Assembly: GCF_000238055.2 (NCBI RefSeq)
Contig: NZ_KE148312.1
Location: 315,061 to 379,060, forward strand
Reading direction: 5' to 3'
DNA from: Oribacterium parvum ACB1
Lineage (GTDB): Bacteria; Bacillota; Clostridia; Lachnospirales; Lachnospiraceae
Length of the DNA: 64,000 nt
Under the pieces are notes generated by a model. The model saw only the letters and a program-made list of their open reading frames with translations. It ran no database searches and had not been told where the DNA came from. How positions within the stretch are numbered: the stretch's first letter is position 1; every line of letters begins with the position of its first letter. Positions 53,938-63,170 of the stretch are shown here, one piece after another. A program made the position numbers and the translations under genes.

Positions 53938-55611
53938 ATGGCAGGGCATGAGGGAAAAAACAGAAATATACCGGTGGCCGGGTCAGAAGTTTCTACTGCA
54001 CCGACTTCCGGCGAAGAAGCTTCCGGAGAGCGGGTTCCCTTAGGGCAAGGTTTTGGGGTATCGGCTTTGGGCAAGCATCTGCTTTCCAAGGGGAAAGAAG
54101 GGAAGCTCCCTGTTGCTTTATTGCTCCTTTCTTTCCTCATGGCGCTTGCCATTCTCTTTTATGTTCTTCTAAGCACTACAGATGTATTATATTCTGACTA
54201 TATTCGGCTGGTAAATTCCTATTTGGGAAAGCCCTTTCAGCTTGGGGATTTACTGCAAAAGGATATTTTAACCAGAATTCCCTTGACCTATTTCTTTAGG
54301 GAAATAAACCGTCATTCTTTTGGTTATACCCTGATTTTTGACCGGGCACTTGGGGTACTGGGACTATTCTTAGCCAGTAAACCCTTGCTGCTTTTTATGA
54401 GAAAAAAGCAGCTGTCCTTTTCACAGCAGCTTCTGTTTTTACTTCTTTTTTACAGCTTAAATAAGTGGGAAATGCTTTTAAACGGCTCGGGTTATATTCA
54501 TTTTCTGGCCTTTTCAGCATTTTATGACTATTTCTATGCTTTGGATCAGGCCTTCAGCAAGAAAAGCTCCTTGCTTGTTCTATCGATTTATCCGCCATTT
54601 ATTTTACTGGTGGCAGGGCCATATTGCTTGGCGGTATTCCTTTCCTGCTTTGCCCTGTTCTTCTTCCTGGCTTTGGGGAAGAAGCTCTGGGATATGAAGG
54701 GGACGATTCTTCTCCTTATTTCCAATGGACTTTGCCTCTTTCTGTATCTTCTCAGCAATCACTATGCGGTGTATGAATATGCCGGGGCGGAAAGCATTTC
54801 CCTAAGGGAAGTACTGCAAAATCATCTGCTTTTTGTGGTGAAATTTATCTTTTACGGCTTTTCCTCTATGCTGGTTTCCGGGGAAAATCTGGAGAAGCTT
54901 CTACGAGACGGAGTGATACAGGGAAAAGGAATCGTTTTGATTGGCGCATTTGTGCTTTTCTTTTATATTTTTATGACCCTGTTGTATCTTTGGAAGTTTT
55001 TTGCATCTTCCGGAAATGGAGGAGGAAAAGTATTTTCAAAGAAGAATGACGGAGCGCCTTCCTTAAATCAGGGGCAAAAAGAAGCTGTAAATCCGATAGA
55101 AAAAAACCCTATGGCAGCAGAAAAAGGCGGAGAGTCTTTCTACTTTGGTTTATTGCCGGGACTACTGCTTCTCCACGGCTTAGCCAGTCATGCTCTGGTT
55201 TTCCTCACTCGCTATATGTTTTTAAAGGAAAGCTATGCTTTTCAAAGTCGTTATGCTCTGCAATACCAAAGTGCTTTGCTGGGAGCATTTTTGCTCTTGT
55301 TCTTATGGAAAAATGAGAACCGAGCAAGTTTGGGACAGAAAGCAAGAACAGCACAGGGCAGACTTGCCGTTTGTCTTCTGTTTAGCGGAATCTTTCTCTT
55401 GGGCACCCTGTGGACAGACCGCAGTGAATGGGGAAAATCCATGTATAGAAGGGAACATTATGAGCGTATGTGGAGCTATTCCCATGACCTTTCCGCCTAT
55501 TCTGATGAGGAACTGGAAGATGTTTTTGAGTATCGTCATGGCGGAGAACGAATTCGGAAGGCCTTTGCCATCTGGGAGCAGGTGAAAAAGGACTGGAGAG
55601 AAAGAAGGTAA
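53938..55611 (+). CDS. Large polytopic membrane protein, glycosyltransferase-C-like (3 of 3)
   Basis: Protein of 557 aa from ATG 53938 behind GGAAGGGAGAG. About 55 hydrophilic residues, then helices starting LPVALLLLSFLMALAILFYV. The first loop is STTDVLYSDYIRLVNSYLGKPF, with LLQKDILTRIPLTYFFREINRHSFGY, comparable in position to the acidic loops of the two genes before it. A cytoplasmic insert of about 45 residues (SSGNGGGKVFSKKNDG) is again polar and low in complexity. Function unknown; likely a partner of the two preceding proteins. Confidence 0.65.
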   Translation: MAGHEGKNRNIPVAGSEVSTAPTSGEEASGERVPLGQGFGVSALGKHLLSKGKEGKLPVALLLLSFLMALAILFYVLLSTTDVLYSDYIRLVNSYLGKPFQLGDLLQKDILTRIPLTYFFREINRHSFGYTLIFDRALGVLGLFLASKPLLLFMRKKQLSFSQQLLFLLLFYSLNKWEMLLNGSGYIHFLAFSAFYDYFYALDQAFSKKSSLLVLSIYPPFILLVAGPYCLAVFLSCFALFFFLALGKKLWDMKGTILLLISNGLCLFLYLLSNHYAVYEYAGAESISLREVLQNHLLFVVKFIFYGFSSMLVSGENLEKLLRDGVIQGKGIVLIGAFVLFFYIFMTLLYLWKFFASSGNGGGKVFSKKNDGAPSLNQGQKEAVNPIEKNPMAAEKGGESFYFGLLPGLLLLHGLASHALVFLTRYMFLKESYAFQSRYALQYQSALLGAFLLLFLWKNENRASLGQKARTAQGRLAVCLLFSGIFLLGTLWTDRSEWGKSMYRREHYERMWSYSHDLSAYSDEELEDVFEYRHGGERIRKAFAIWEQVKKDWRERR

Positions 55612-55759
55612 GGAGGCTAATTTCCCAGCTCCAACGGTAGATACAACAGCTTTCATGGGGGAGATAGCGAAGTTCCTACAGAGGCAAATAGATAAGGCTA
55701 AATTGAAAAAGTAAATTCCAGTGCAGAAGTAAATTCTACCTAGCAAAAATAAATCCCAA

Positions 55760-55800
55760 AAATCAGGCAGTTTGAAATTTCATTTCTGCCTGATTTTGCT
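55760..55800 (+). terminator. Stem-loop after the membrane-protein cluster
   Basis: Eleven-base-pair perfect stem AAATCAGGCAG/CTGCCTGATTT with a 15-base loop, followed by TTGCTATT. The surrounding 400-bp gap has no complete gene. Confidence 0.65.
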
Positions 55801-55868
55801 ATTATAGTGTATAACAACCTCAAAAAAATCTCTTTCCGGGCATGGGAAATAAGCCAAGTGAACATTGA

Positions 55869-56045
55869 TTAGATGAATTAATTAATTTGGGTTTAAAGGT
55901 ATTTCCTATCTGTTACGGTGGATGTGAATATAGGAATCAAATATCGGGATTTCATTGTGAAAAGGCTCAATTTTATGCCAATGATATTCCCCCGATCAAG
56001 GAGATGGTAAATGCTGGAAATCAAAGGCTTGAAGAAGAGCTTTAA
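55869..56045 (+). pseudogene. Fragment resembling a radical-SAM SPASM-domain C-terminus
   Basis: A frame without its own start reads LDELINLGLKVFPICYGGC, EYRNQISGFHCEKAQFYANDI, then PPIKEMV. FPICYGGC followed by GFHCEK has the spacing of the last cysteines of SPASM domains (xPxCxGGC ... G..C.k) in peptide-maturing radical SAM enzymes. It lies just before an ABC transporter gene and overlaps its start, in the order maturase-exporter typical of RiPP clusters. The rest of the enzyme is absent. The match is short, so it stays tentative. Confidence 0.42.
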
Positions 56046-56850
56046 AGCAAAAGAAGTTTTGAAAAATCTGAATTTTTCCATAAAGGAAGGAGAAATCGTC
56101 TGTTTGCTGGGGAATAATGGAGCCGGAAAGACTACCGTAATTAACTGTATTCTGCGAATGATACAGGCAGATGCAGGCTCTATACTCTTGGATGGACGAG
56201 ACATTTTTACGTATAAAAATAAGGAGTATTTTTCCGAGGTAAATGCTTTGCTGGAATCCAGTGTGAATGTTTATGATTATCTTACCGGATGGCAAAATAT
56301 TGAGTACTTTTCCGGACTTCTGAACATTGATTCCGGGAACGAGAAAATCAAAACGTATATTTCTCTATTCGAATTGGAAGAAGCAATCCATGAAGCTGTA
56401 GGGACTTATTCTCGAGGAATGCGACAAAAGCTGGCTTTATTGATTGCCCTAATGTCCTCTCCGAAGCTCTTACTCCTAGATGAGCCTACTTTGGGGCTGG
56501 ATATACAGAGTAAGTTATCCGTTATTCAGATATTGAATACCATTATAAAAACAGAGAAAATTGCAGTATTACTCACGTCTCATCAAATGGATGTGGTACA
56601 AAAGCTTCAAAGTAGGATACTGATTTTAAAGGATGGAGTCGTACATGAATTCGATAAAACGGATTACGAAGACAAGGATTTATATATGGTTTCCTTTATA
56701 AAGGATAATGTGCCGGAATGTGACACGGTTCGGGGAAGCTTTCAGGATATATATCAAAGCTATTATAAAAAATATGAAATTCTGGAAATAAGAAAAAAGG
56801 AAAGAGACTTGGAAGAAATATTGCTGGAGGTTTTCCATGAAAATGATTAA
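56011..56850 (+). CDS. ABC transporter ATP-binding protein
   Basis: ATPase of 279 aa. Walker A GNNGAGKTT, signature YSRGMRQK (SRGM form, as in drug- and bacteriocin-type ABC-2 systems), Walker B LLLLDEPTLGLD, switch LTSHQMD. The C-terminal 70 residues are a cytosolic extension. Overlaps the permease gene by 14 bp. AAGGAGATGG precedes the ATG. Possible role: export of, or immunity to, a peptide. Confidence 0.9.
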   Translation: MLEIKGLKKSFKAKEVLKNLNFSIKEGEIVCLLGNNGAGKTTVINCILRMIQADAGSILLDGRDIFTYKNKEYFSEVNALLESSVNVYDYLTGWQNIEYFSGLLNIDSGNEKIKTYISLFELEEAIHEAVGTYSRGMRQKLALLIALMSSPKLLLLDEPTLGLDIQSKLSVIQILNTIIKTEKIAVLLTSHQMDVVQKLQSRILILKDGVVHEFDKTDYEDKDLYMVSFIKDNVPECDTVRGSFQDIYQSYYKKYEILEIRKKERDLEEILLEVFHEND

Positions 56851-57544
56851 GGCTGAATTCAAAAAAAGTCTGATAGAGGCGGCCAGCTATTATCCGGATT
56901 ATATCGTGGGCATATTAACAGATATTTTGTTACTCGTAATAGTTATGCATACGGAGGGGGAACAAGAGGAAAAGCTCTTTGCTTATGTTTTATGGATTTT
57001 GGTAAATGGTGTTTTATCGGAAGCGTCTTTATGTATATCCACGGAAAAGCAGATGGGAACTTTGCAAAACCTGATGATTAAACCCTATTCCATTATGCAA
57101 ATTATTAGCGTAAAAACCTTGGTTTGGTTTTTGCTAAATAGTGTTAAAGCTTGTATTTGCATAGGAATAGCCTCTTTGTTTATAAAGCTTAGCTTTCGAT
57201 TTGAATATTTTTATATTGTTATCTTGGTGTGCTTTGGCTGTATGGGGATATCCTATATACTGTCTGCCTTAACCCTCATTTTTACGAAAATGGCCTCTTT
57301 TGTCAGCATTGTAGGCTATCTGTTTTTATTTCTTTCCGGCAGTATCCTTTCTTTACCGGGATATCTGAACTATACCAATCCGCTATCGGCAGGTTCCCAT
57401 TTTTATGCTCTCTGGATTCGTAAAACAGCAGGTGTTAAAGATTTTTTCATGTTACTGATTCTATGTGCAGTATATTTCTTTGTAGGAAAAGAAATTTTTG
57501 CCTTTGTTTTTCGAAGAAGTAAACAGTTTAAATGGACCTATTAA
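56837..57544 (+). CDS. ABC-2 type transporter permease
   Basis: Membrane protein of 235 aa with six helices (YIVGILTDILLLVIVMHT, LFAYVLWILVNGVL, TLVWFLLNSVKACICIGIA, YIVILVCFGCMGISYILSAL, FVSIVGYLFLFLSGSILSLPG, FMLLILCAVYFFVGKEIF), of ABC-2 type. Partner of the ATPase before it; starts within that gene behind GGAGG. Confidence 0.85.
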   Translation: MKMIKAEFKKSLIEAASYYPDYIVGILTDILLLVIVMHTEGEQEEKLFAYVLWILVNGVLSEASLCISTEKQMGTLQNLMIKPYSIMQIISVKTLVWFLLNSVKACICIGIASLFIKLSFRFEYFYIVILVCFGCMGISYILSALTLIFTKMASFVSIVGYLFLFLSGSILSLPGYLNYTNPLSAGSHFYALWIRKTAGVKDFFMLLILCAVYFFVGKEIFAFVFRRSKQFKWTY

Positions 57545-57631
57545 GACTATAATGAAGTGTTGGTAAATAGATAAGTTCCTGCCCTGCATTGACAGAAAAC
57601 TGCAGGATAGGTAAAATAATAGAGTTCCATT

Positions 57632-57703
57632 GTTCCCTTAGTTAAATGGATATAACAAGCGCCTCCTAAGCACTAGTTGTGGGTTCGATTCCCGCAGGGA
57701 ACA
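57632..57703 (+). tRNA. tRNA-Arg, anticodon CCU
   Basis: Acceptor stem GTTCCCT/AGGGAAC, D-stem GTTA/TAAC, anticodon loop CTCCTAA (anticodon CCT in DNA), T-stem GTGGG/CCCGC around TTCGATT, discriminator A. The anticodon stem AGCGC/GCACT has one C-A mismatch. CCA is not encoded. The anticodon reads AGG arginine codons. Confidence 0.92.
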
Positions 57704-57711
57704 TCCATTTC

Positions 57712-57757
57712 TTGCAGCAATGAGTAGAATGATTCGTTGCTGCAATTTTTATTTTTA
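57712..57757 (+). terminator. Terminator after tRNA-Arg
   Basis: Perfect 9-bp stem TTGCAGCAA/TTGCTGCAA with a 16-base loop, followed by TTTTTATTTTT. Confidence 0.9.
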
Positions 57758-57846
57758 GAATGGATTGTGAAGGCCTGAAGACGATAGGGCAGTTATGATC
57801 TAATTTCATAGATAGATGCTCAAAACATTTGGAAAGAAGGCGTAAA

Positions 57847-58251
57847 GTGCAGCACAAGAATATAAAGAAAGAATGCGAAGAGCTCTGGGCAAAAAATAAA
57901 TATTATGTGCTGAGCAAATCGCATAAGGTATATCTCAATATCAGAGAGTATTTGAAAGAAAAGGAAGTGGATATTGCATATCTACAGGAAAAAATACAAA
58001 GCGCAAAGGATATAGAAGAGAGTAAAAAAGATTTTCATAATGCCATTCTACATGTATGGGGATATTTCAAAAAAGAAGCAAGTGAAACGGAAAAACAAGG
58101 ATTATTCGATATTTTAGAGGAATATATGGAAGGGAAAAATAATCAGGAAGCTGTGATTCAATATCTTAACGCTTTACTAAAGAGATATCCCAATGAATAT
58201 TTACAAGAATCCACTTTCTTAACAGGAGAACAAGATGAGATTATGGCATGA
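57847..58251 (+). CDS. DUF1722 (YbgA-like) protein
   Basis: Protein of 134 aa: CEELWAKNKYYVLSKSHKVYLNIREYLK, then FHNAILHVWGYFKKEAS and VIQYLNALLKRYPNEYLQESTF. The HVWGYFKK and YLxxQxxxxPxPxEL-like ending fit DUF1722, a family implicated in DNA repair or thiouridine metabolism when fused to DUF523. Start GTG at 57847, behind AAGAAGG, preferred over TTG 57829. Overlaps the next gene by 17 bp. Confidence 0.75.
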   Translation: MQHKNIKKECEELWAKNKYYVLSKSHKVYLNIREYLKEKEVDIAYLQEKIQSAKDIEESKKDFHNAILHVWGYFKKEASETEKQGLFDILEEYMEGKNNQEAVIQYLNALLKRYPNEYLQESTFLTGEQDEIMA

Positions 58252-58603
58252 ACAAATGATAAGTATTTTGCCTAAAAATCAGCTGCTTGGACAACACAGA
58301 GAATGCTGTGCCCTTAGAGGAAACGGGTGGAATAAGAAGCATAAAACGGTAGATTATGTATTTTCCTATTCTCCCTATCACTTATTTATGTATCATTCCT
58401 TAGTTATGGATGAAATGGAAAAAAGAGGGTATAGGGTGTCTATAGAGTGGAGAAACAAGAATTATAGAGGAAAGACAGCGGAAAATTATGATAATCTCGA
58501 AGAAAAAAGGATAGAACGCCCAATTTACAAAGAGCATAATGCGGAATATTTACTCGAGTGTATAGAAAACCTACGAAATAAGGGTATAAAATTAGAACTG
58601 TAA
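58235..58603 (+). CDS. TIGR02328-family protein, pyrimidine-dimer DNA glycosylase-like
   Basis: Protein of 122 aa that begins MRLWHEQMISILPKNQLLGQHRECCALRGNGW, followed by KKHKTVDYVFSYSPYHLFMYHSLVMDEM. This is the signature of TIGR02328, related to the T4 endonuclease V fold (pyrimidine-dimer glycosylase), where the RLW and HRE residues are conserved. Coupled to the DUF1722 gene; the pair could act in repair of UV photoproducts. Confidence 0.85.
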   Translation: MRLWHEQMISILPKNQLLGQHRECCALRGNGWNKKHKTVDYVFSYSPYHLFMYHSLVMDEMEKRGYRVSIEWRNKNYRGKTAENYDNLEEKRIERPIYKEHNAEYLLECIENLRNKGIKLEL

Positions 58604-58615
58604 AGGAGGATTACT

Positions 58616-59071
58616 ATGTTAGAAGTAGGAACAAAAGCACCGGATTTTACATTGCCGGATCAGAATGGAGACTTGCATTCTCTGTCAGAGTACAGAGGAA
58701 AGAAGGTTATTTTATATTTTTACCCGAAGGACAACACCCCGGGCTGCACGAAGCAGGCCTGCGGCTTTGCGGAGAGATATCCGCAGTTCATAGAGAAGGG
58801 GGCTGTGGTTCTCGGAATCAGTAAGGACAGCGTGGCATCTCATAAGAAGTTTGAAGAGAAATACGGACTGCCCTTTACGATTCTTTCCGATCCGGAGCTT
58901 GTGGCAATTCAGGCCTATGATGTATGGCAGGAGAAAAAGAACTACGGTAAGACCTATATGGGTGTGGTTCGTACCACATATTTGATTGATGAAGAGGGAA
59001 AGATTGCCAAAGCTTTTGACAAGGTAAAGGCTGCTGACAATCCTGAACAGATGCTGGGAGAACTTAGCTGA
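58616..59071 (+). CDS. bcp: Thioredoxin-dependent thiol peroxidase Bcp
   Basis: Peroxiredoxin of the PrxQ/Bcp class, 151 aa. APDFTLPDQNGDLHSLSEYRGKKVILYFYPKDNTPGCTKQACGF contains peroxidatic Cys and, five residues later, resolving Cys. Reduces hydrogen peroxide and organic peroxides using thioredoxin. AAAGGAGG site. One base separates its stop from the start of yaaA, another peroxide-response gene. Confidence 0.95.
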   Translation: MLEVGTKAPDFTLPDQNGDLHSLSEYRGKKVILYFYPKDNTPGCTKQACGFAERYPQFIEKGAVVLGISKDSVASHKKFEEKYGLPFTILSDPELVAIQAYDVWQEKKNYGKTYMGVVRTTYLIDEEGKIAKAFDKVKAADNPEQMLGELS

Positions 59072-59072
59072 T

Positions 59073-59822
59073 ATGCGAATCATTCTTTCTCCTGCAAAAA
59101 AGATGCAGCATGATGAAAATGGGCCGGCTTACCGGGATTTGCCCGTTTTTCTTTCCGATGCCAAGAAAATCAAGGCGAGTCTGAAAGAAAAATCCTTTTC
59201 GGAACTAAAGGCGCTTTGGGCCTGCAATGACAAGATTGCCGAGCAAAATATAGAGCGCCTTTCGTCGATGGATTTAAGAGAAAAACTCGCACCGGCGATT
59301 CTTTCCTATGACGGAATTGCCTATCAATACATGGCTCCGACCGTCTTCGAGACGGAGATGCTCTGCTATGTGCAGGAACACCTTCGGATTCTTTCCGGCT
59401 TCTACGGGATTCTAAAGCCAATGGACGGGGTAACAGCTTACCGCCTGGAGATGCAGGCGAAGCTCGGTCTGGACGGCACGAAAAATCTCTATGACTACTG
59501 GGGAGACAGACTGTACAGGGAGCTAAGGGACAGTAGCGGAATCATTGTGAATCTCGCCTCAAAGGAATATTCGAAATGTATTGAGAAATATTTGTGTCCT
59601 GAGGACCGCTACATTACCTGCAATTTTTTTGAAGAAGCACAGGGAAAGCTTGTGCAAAAAGGCGTGTATTGCAAGATGGCACGCGGAGAGATGGTTCGTT
59701 TTATGGCGGAAAACCGTATTGAGGAACCGGAGGGAATCAAGCATTTCTCCGTCATGGGATACCATTTTTCCGAGGACTTATCTTCCGAGAAGGAGTATGT
59801 TTATGTGAGGAAGCAGGAGTGA
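59073..59822 (+). CDS. yaaA: Peroxide stress protein YaaA
   Basis: Protein of 249 aa of the YaaA (DUF328) family: MRIILSPAKKMQHDENG at the N-terminus, then LSYDGIAYQYMAP, LRILSGFYGILKPMDGVTAYRLEMQAKL, NLASKEYSKCIEKY, and the ending VMGYHFSEDLSSEKEYVYVRK. In E. coli YaaA lowers free iron during peroxide stress. Immediately follows bcp, so the two form a peroxide-defence operon. Confidence 0.95.
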   Translation: MRIILSPAKKMQHDENGPAYRDLPVFLSDAKKIKASLKEKSFSELKALWACNDKIAEQNIERLSSMDLREKLAPAILSYDGIAYQYMAPTVFETEMLCYVQEHLRILSGFYGILKPMDGVTAYRLEMQAKLGLDGTKNLYDYWGDRLYRELRDSSGIIVNLASKEYSKCIEKYLCPEDRYITCNFFEEAQGKLVQKGVYCKMARGEMVRFMAENRIEEPEGIKHFSVMGYHFSEDLSSEKEYVYVRKQE

Positions 59823-59975
59823 GCACAAGCCGATTTGACTTCTGTTTAGGTATAAAAATAGATGCTGCAATAAACAGGTCCGCTTTCAAAGGGAAATCCA
59901 ACGAGATACCGCACGCTTTGCGAGCGATACTCGTTATGAATTAAAGCTAAAGCTAGCTAAAAGGAGTTAAACATC

Positions 59976-60701
59976 ATGTACGAAAAAGAGATTACCGCTT
60001 TACAGAAAATCATTGATGAAAGCGAAAATATCGTATTTTTTGGCGGAGCCGGAGTTTCCACGGAGAGCGGGATTCCTGACTTTCGGAGTGAGGACGGCCT
60101 CTATCATGAAAAATACAGTTACCCTCCGGAGAGAATTCTCAGTCATAGCTTTTTTCTACAATATCCGGAGATTTTTTATCAGTTTTACAAAGAGAAGATG
60201 CTATATCTCGATGCACCCGCTAACCCGGCACATAAGAAGCTTGCCGAGCTGGAAGAAGCGGGAAAGCTAAAGGCGGTAGTCACGCAAAACATTGACGGTT
60301 TGCATCAAAAGGCAGGGAGTAAGGTTGTCTATGAGCTTCATGGAAGCATACATCGAAACTACTGCCTGCATTGTGGGAAGTTTTACTCTGCAGAGTTTAT
60401 GCAAGAAGCGGAAGGCGTTCCAAAATGCTCCTGCGGTGGTGTAATCAAGCCGGATGTAGTCCTATATGAAGAAAGCTTAGACGGTACGTTGATTCAGGAT
60501 GCCATTAGGGCTATTGCGCATGCGGATACGCTGATTATCGGCGGTACCTCTCTTGTAGTTTATCCTGCAGCAGGTTTTATTGATTACTTTCGGGGAAAGC
60601 ATCTAGTGCTTATTAACAAAGCGGAGACAGGTAAAACGGTAGGGGCTGATTTAATCATCAATGCCCCCATTGGAGAGGTACTTGGAAAAATACAATCATA
60701 A
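59976..60701 (+). CDS. cobB: NAD-dependent protein deacylase, Sir2 family
   Basis: Sirtuin of 241 aa. FFGGAGVSTESGIPDFRSEDGLY (NAD-binding GAGxSxxSGIPDFR), VVTQNIDGLHQKAGS, catalytic His in YELHGSIHRNYC, zinc ligands CLHCGKF and CSCGG, then VKPDVVLYEE-like and IIGGTSLVVYPA, INKAETGKTVGADLII. Removes acyl groups from lysine using NAD. AAAAGGAG site before ATG. Confidence 0.95.
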   Translation: MYEKEITALQKIIDESENIVFFGGAGVSTESGIPDFRSEDGLYHEKYSYPPERILSHSFFLQYPEIFYQFYKEKMLYLDAPANPAHKKLAELEEAGKLKAVVTQNIDGLHQKAGSKVVYELHGSIHRNYCLHCGKFYSAEFMQEAEGVPKCSCGGVIKPDVVLYEESLDGTLIQDAIRAIAHADTLIIGGTSLVVYPAAGFIDYFRGKHLVLINKAETGKTVGADLIINAPIGEVLGKIQS

Positions 60702-60703
60702 GC

Positions 60704-60780
60704 ACCCGTCAATCGGGTGGTTTGCTCGGGGCTAAAAGCCTCTACTACCGGACCGGCGTCTAAAGGCGCCGGCTTTCTTA
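60704..60780. repeat. Three consecutive hairpins after the sirtuin gene
   Basis: ACCCG-TCAAT-CGGGT, GGGGCT-AAA-AGCCTC (one G-T pair) and CCGGCGTC-TAAA-GGCGCCGG (one G-T pair) follow one another, ending in TTTCTT. The last could be a terminator. The set looks like a structured intergenic repeat that I have seen in Lachnospiraceae genomes, a memory that would need checking. Confidence 0.55.
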
Positions 60781-60892
60781 TATTGAAGTGAATTATCGTC
60801 GATAAAAATATGTCAAAGTATATTCAAATCTGAAGTAAATTTTTTGAAAATGAATAAGAACGTGATTTGCATTTTGGGGAGGACGATACGAA

Positions 60893-63121
60893 ATGAAAAA
60901 GGATAGCAACGCCAGAACGACCTCCCTATGGAAAAGAATGAAGCTTAGTTCAAGAATGTCTCTGGCAATAGGACTTCTCAGCATCTTTGTACTGGTAGGT
61001 TTGAGCTTTGCTATTATTTCCATGGGAAAAGTGGCGGTTAACAGTGCACTGCAAGGAAATATGAATGACAAAATCCGTTTGGGAATTGCGGACTTAGACA
61101 ATTTGGTTACGCAGGCAGAAATCACGGCAAATACCATTCGGGAAGGAATAGTCTCAATTTATGACCATAAGGATATGGCGGGAGGCGTTCCTGCGAATCC
61201 CTGGACGATTCAAGATGAAAACCACAATATCATAGAACCTCAAAATATGGCCGGAACCATGTTCCGCTCCCGAGTAGTGGACGCGGTTATTCCCGCCAGC
61301 CGTTACAATGCGGAAACAACCTTACTGGATTCCATTTATTCTTCCATGACTACGAATGAATCTTATGTGGGAATAGGCGTGTTTTTGGAACCGGAAGCTT
61401 TTTATCAGGGAATTGAGAACTATGCCCCCTATATGAGTAAGGCAGATGCAAAAAACAGAACCATCATGGTGTATCCTTATTCTATGTACGCCAATAAGGA
61501 TTATTATCTGAAGGCGAAAGAAACCAGTGAGTTAAACCTGACCAATGCCTATGTGGATGACAGTGAAGAGGGAGGCTATGTTGTATCGGTTGTACTTCCT
61601 ATTTTTTACAAAGAAGAGTTTAAAGGAGTAGTCATTATCGATATCAGCCTCTCTGTTTTTGAAATTATTGAACAGAAGGATTCGCGTTTTGCCACTCTGT
61701 TCAGTAGTGTCATTGATTCCAATGGACGCTTTATGTACAGTATGAATAAGGACAGGCAAGGGAAGCTGTTAAGTGAAATACTTCCGGAAAAGAGTGCCTC
61801 TGCCCTGCAATCCTTTATGGACAAGAATACAGGTTTTAACACCTACATTAAAAATAACGAGGGAGATTTGGTACAGTTCCATGCGATTCCGATAGAAATG
61901 GAAGGAGTAAGCTGGTGGGTCTCGGTTGAAGTTTCACAGAAGGAATTTACTCATGCCATTACCAAAATGATTATGCTGGCGGTTCCTATTTCCCTTTTAG
62001 GAATTCTTCTCTTAGTTGGATTCAGTTTCTTTTATATTCGCAGCTCCTTGAAACCGTTAAAGCGCATTGCAAAGGTAGGAGACTATGTTGCGGAAGGAGA
62101 TTTTTCCCATGAAATACACTATTCCTATCAGGATGAAATCGGTCAGATTGCAGAAAGTATGGCAAGAGTGGTAGAGAGAACCCGGAGTATCATTAAAGAT
62201 TTACTTGGAAAGCTGGGAGAAATTGCAAAAGGCAACTTCTCTTTTGAATTTTGGAATACTGATTTATATAAGGGAGAATACGCTCCTCTCCTTAGTGGCT
62301 TATATGATATCTTGGATGATCTAAATGTGACTATGAGAGAAATTCATAGCAGTTCACAGCAGGTCAACGCCTCTGCGGAACAAGTTAGCGATTCCGCTCG
62401 TTCTCTATCTGACGGAGCAAACAAACAGGCTTACTCTATTGAAAACCTGAGTACAACAATGAATGCTATCTCGGTTAAGATTGAAGAAACTGCGGAAATG
62501 GCCCAGCATGCATCAACTCTTTCGGGAGAAACCGGAAATGCGGTGGAGAACAGTAATGAAAAGATGAATGAAATGTCAAAAGCTATGCGTGACATTACCG
62601 AAAAATCACAGGAAATCAGTAAAATTATTAAGACCATTGATGATATCGCTTTCCAGACCAATATTCTTTCTCTAAATGCAGCAATTGAAGCGGCAAGGGC
62701 AGGAGTAGCCGGCAAGGGCTTTGCCGTTGTGGCGGATGAGGTCGGAAACCTTGCACAGAAGTCCGCTAAAGCGGCACAAAATACAGCCGGTCTCATCGAA
62801 GAAACCATTGAAGCCGTTGATAAGGGAGCAAAGATTACAGCGGAAACGGCAGAGTCTCTTTCCGTGGTATCGCAGAAAACCGAAAAAATTAACAGAATTA
62901 TTTCTTCCATTTCTTCCACCTCGGAAGATGAGGCAGAGGGCATTAAGCAGTTAAGTAACGGGTTGGAGCAGATATCCACAGTAGTGCAGAACAATACTTC
63001 TACTGCAGAGGAATCAGCGGCTGCATCTGAAGAACTATCCGGTCAGTCGGAACTTCTGAATCGTCTTTTGGATAAATTTCAACTCAAATCAGAACCTTAT
63101 GACAGAACGAAAGGAAAGTAA
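60893..63121 (+). CDS. Methyl-accepting chemotaxis protein with dCache-type sensor
   Basis: Chemoreceptor of 742 aa. First membrane helix about residues 21-45 ([20 protein letters not shown]), a large extracellular double-Cache-like domain (about 50-355, with [17 protein letters not shown] and [14 protein letters not shown]), second helix about 363-383 ([20 protein letters not shown]), HAMP ([23 protein letters not shown]), then the signalling hairpin with tip [44 protein letters not shown]. No chemotaxis or flagellar genes are nearby. GGGGAGGAC site. Confidence 0.94.
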   Translation: MKKDSNARTTSLWKRMKLSSRMSLAIGLLSIFVLVGLSFAIISMGKVAVNSALQGNMNDKIRLGIADLDNLVTQAEITANTIREGIVSIYDHKDMAGGVPANPWTIQDENHNIIEPQNMAGTMFRSRVVDAVIPASRYNAETTLLDSIYSSMTTNESYVGIGVFLEPEAFYQGIENYAPYMSKADAKNRTIMVYPYSMYANKDYYLKAKETSELNLTNAYVDDSEEGGYVVSVVLPIFYKEEFKGVVIIDISLSVFEIIEQKDSRFATLFSSVIDSNGRFMYSMNKDRQGKLLSEILPEKSASALQSFMDKNTGFNTYIKNNEGDLVQFHAIPIEMEGVSWWVSVEVSQKEFTHAITKMIMLAVPISLLGILLLVGFSFFYIRSSLKPLKRIAKVGDYVAEGDFSHEIHYSYQDEIGQIAESMARVVERTRSIIKDLLGKLGEIAKGNFSFEFWNTDLYKGEYAPLLSGLYDILDDLNVTMREIHSSSQQVNASAEQVSDSARSLSDGANKQAYSIENLSTTMNAISVKIEETAEMAQHASTLSGETGNAVENSNEKMNEMSKAMRDITEKSQEISKIIKTIDDIAFQTNILSLNAAIEAARAGVAGKGFAVVADEVGNLAQKSAKAAQNTAGLIEETIEAVDKGAKITAETAESLSVVSQKTEKINRIISSISSTSEDEAEGIKQLSNGLEQISTVVQNNTSTAEESAAASEELSGQSELLNRLLDKFQLKSEPYDRTKGK

Positions 63122-63170
63122 AACGGGATATTGAATGCTTTGCGAGCGATACGCATTAAGAATAAAAGAA

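Noticed and set aside
57632..57703. tRNA-Arg as the attachment site of the left-hand island
   Set aside because: The acquired region ends more than 20 kb to the left, no copy of the tRNA end was seen there, and no integrase is present in the window.
62431..62994. 187-codon minus-strand frame opposite the chemoreceptor signalling domain
   Set aside because: Composition is the reverse image of the repetitive coiled-coil coding sequence; no start signal.
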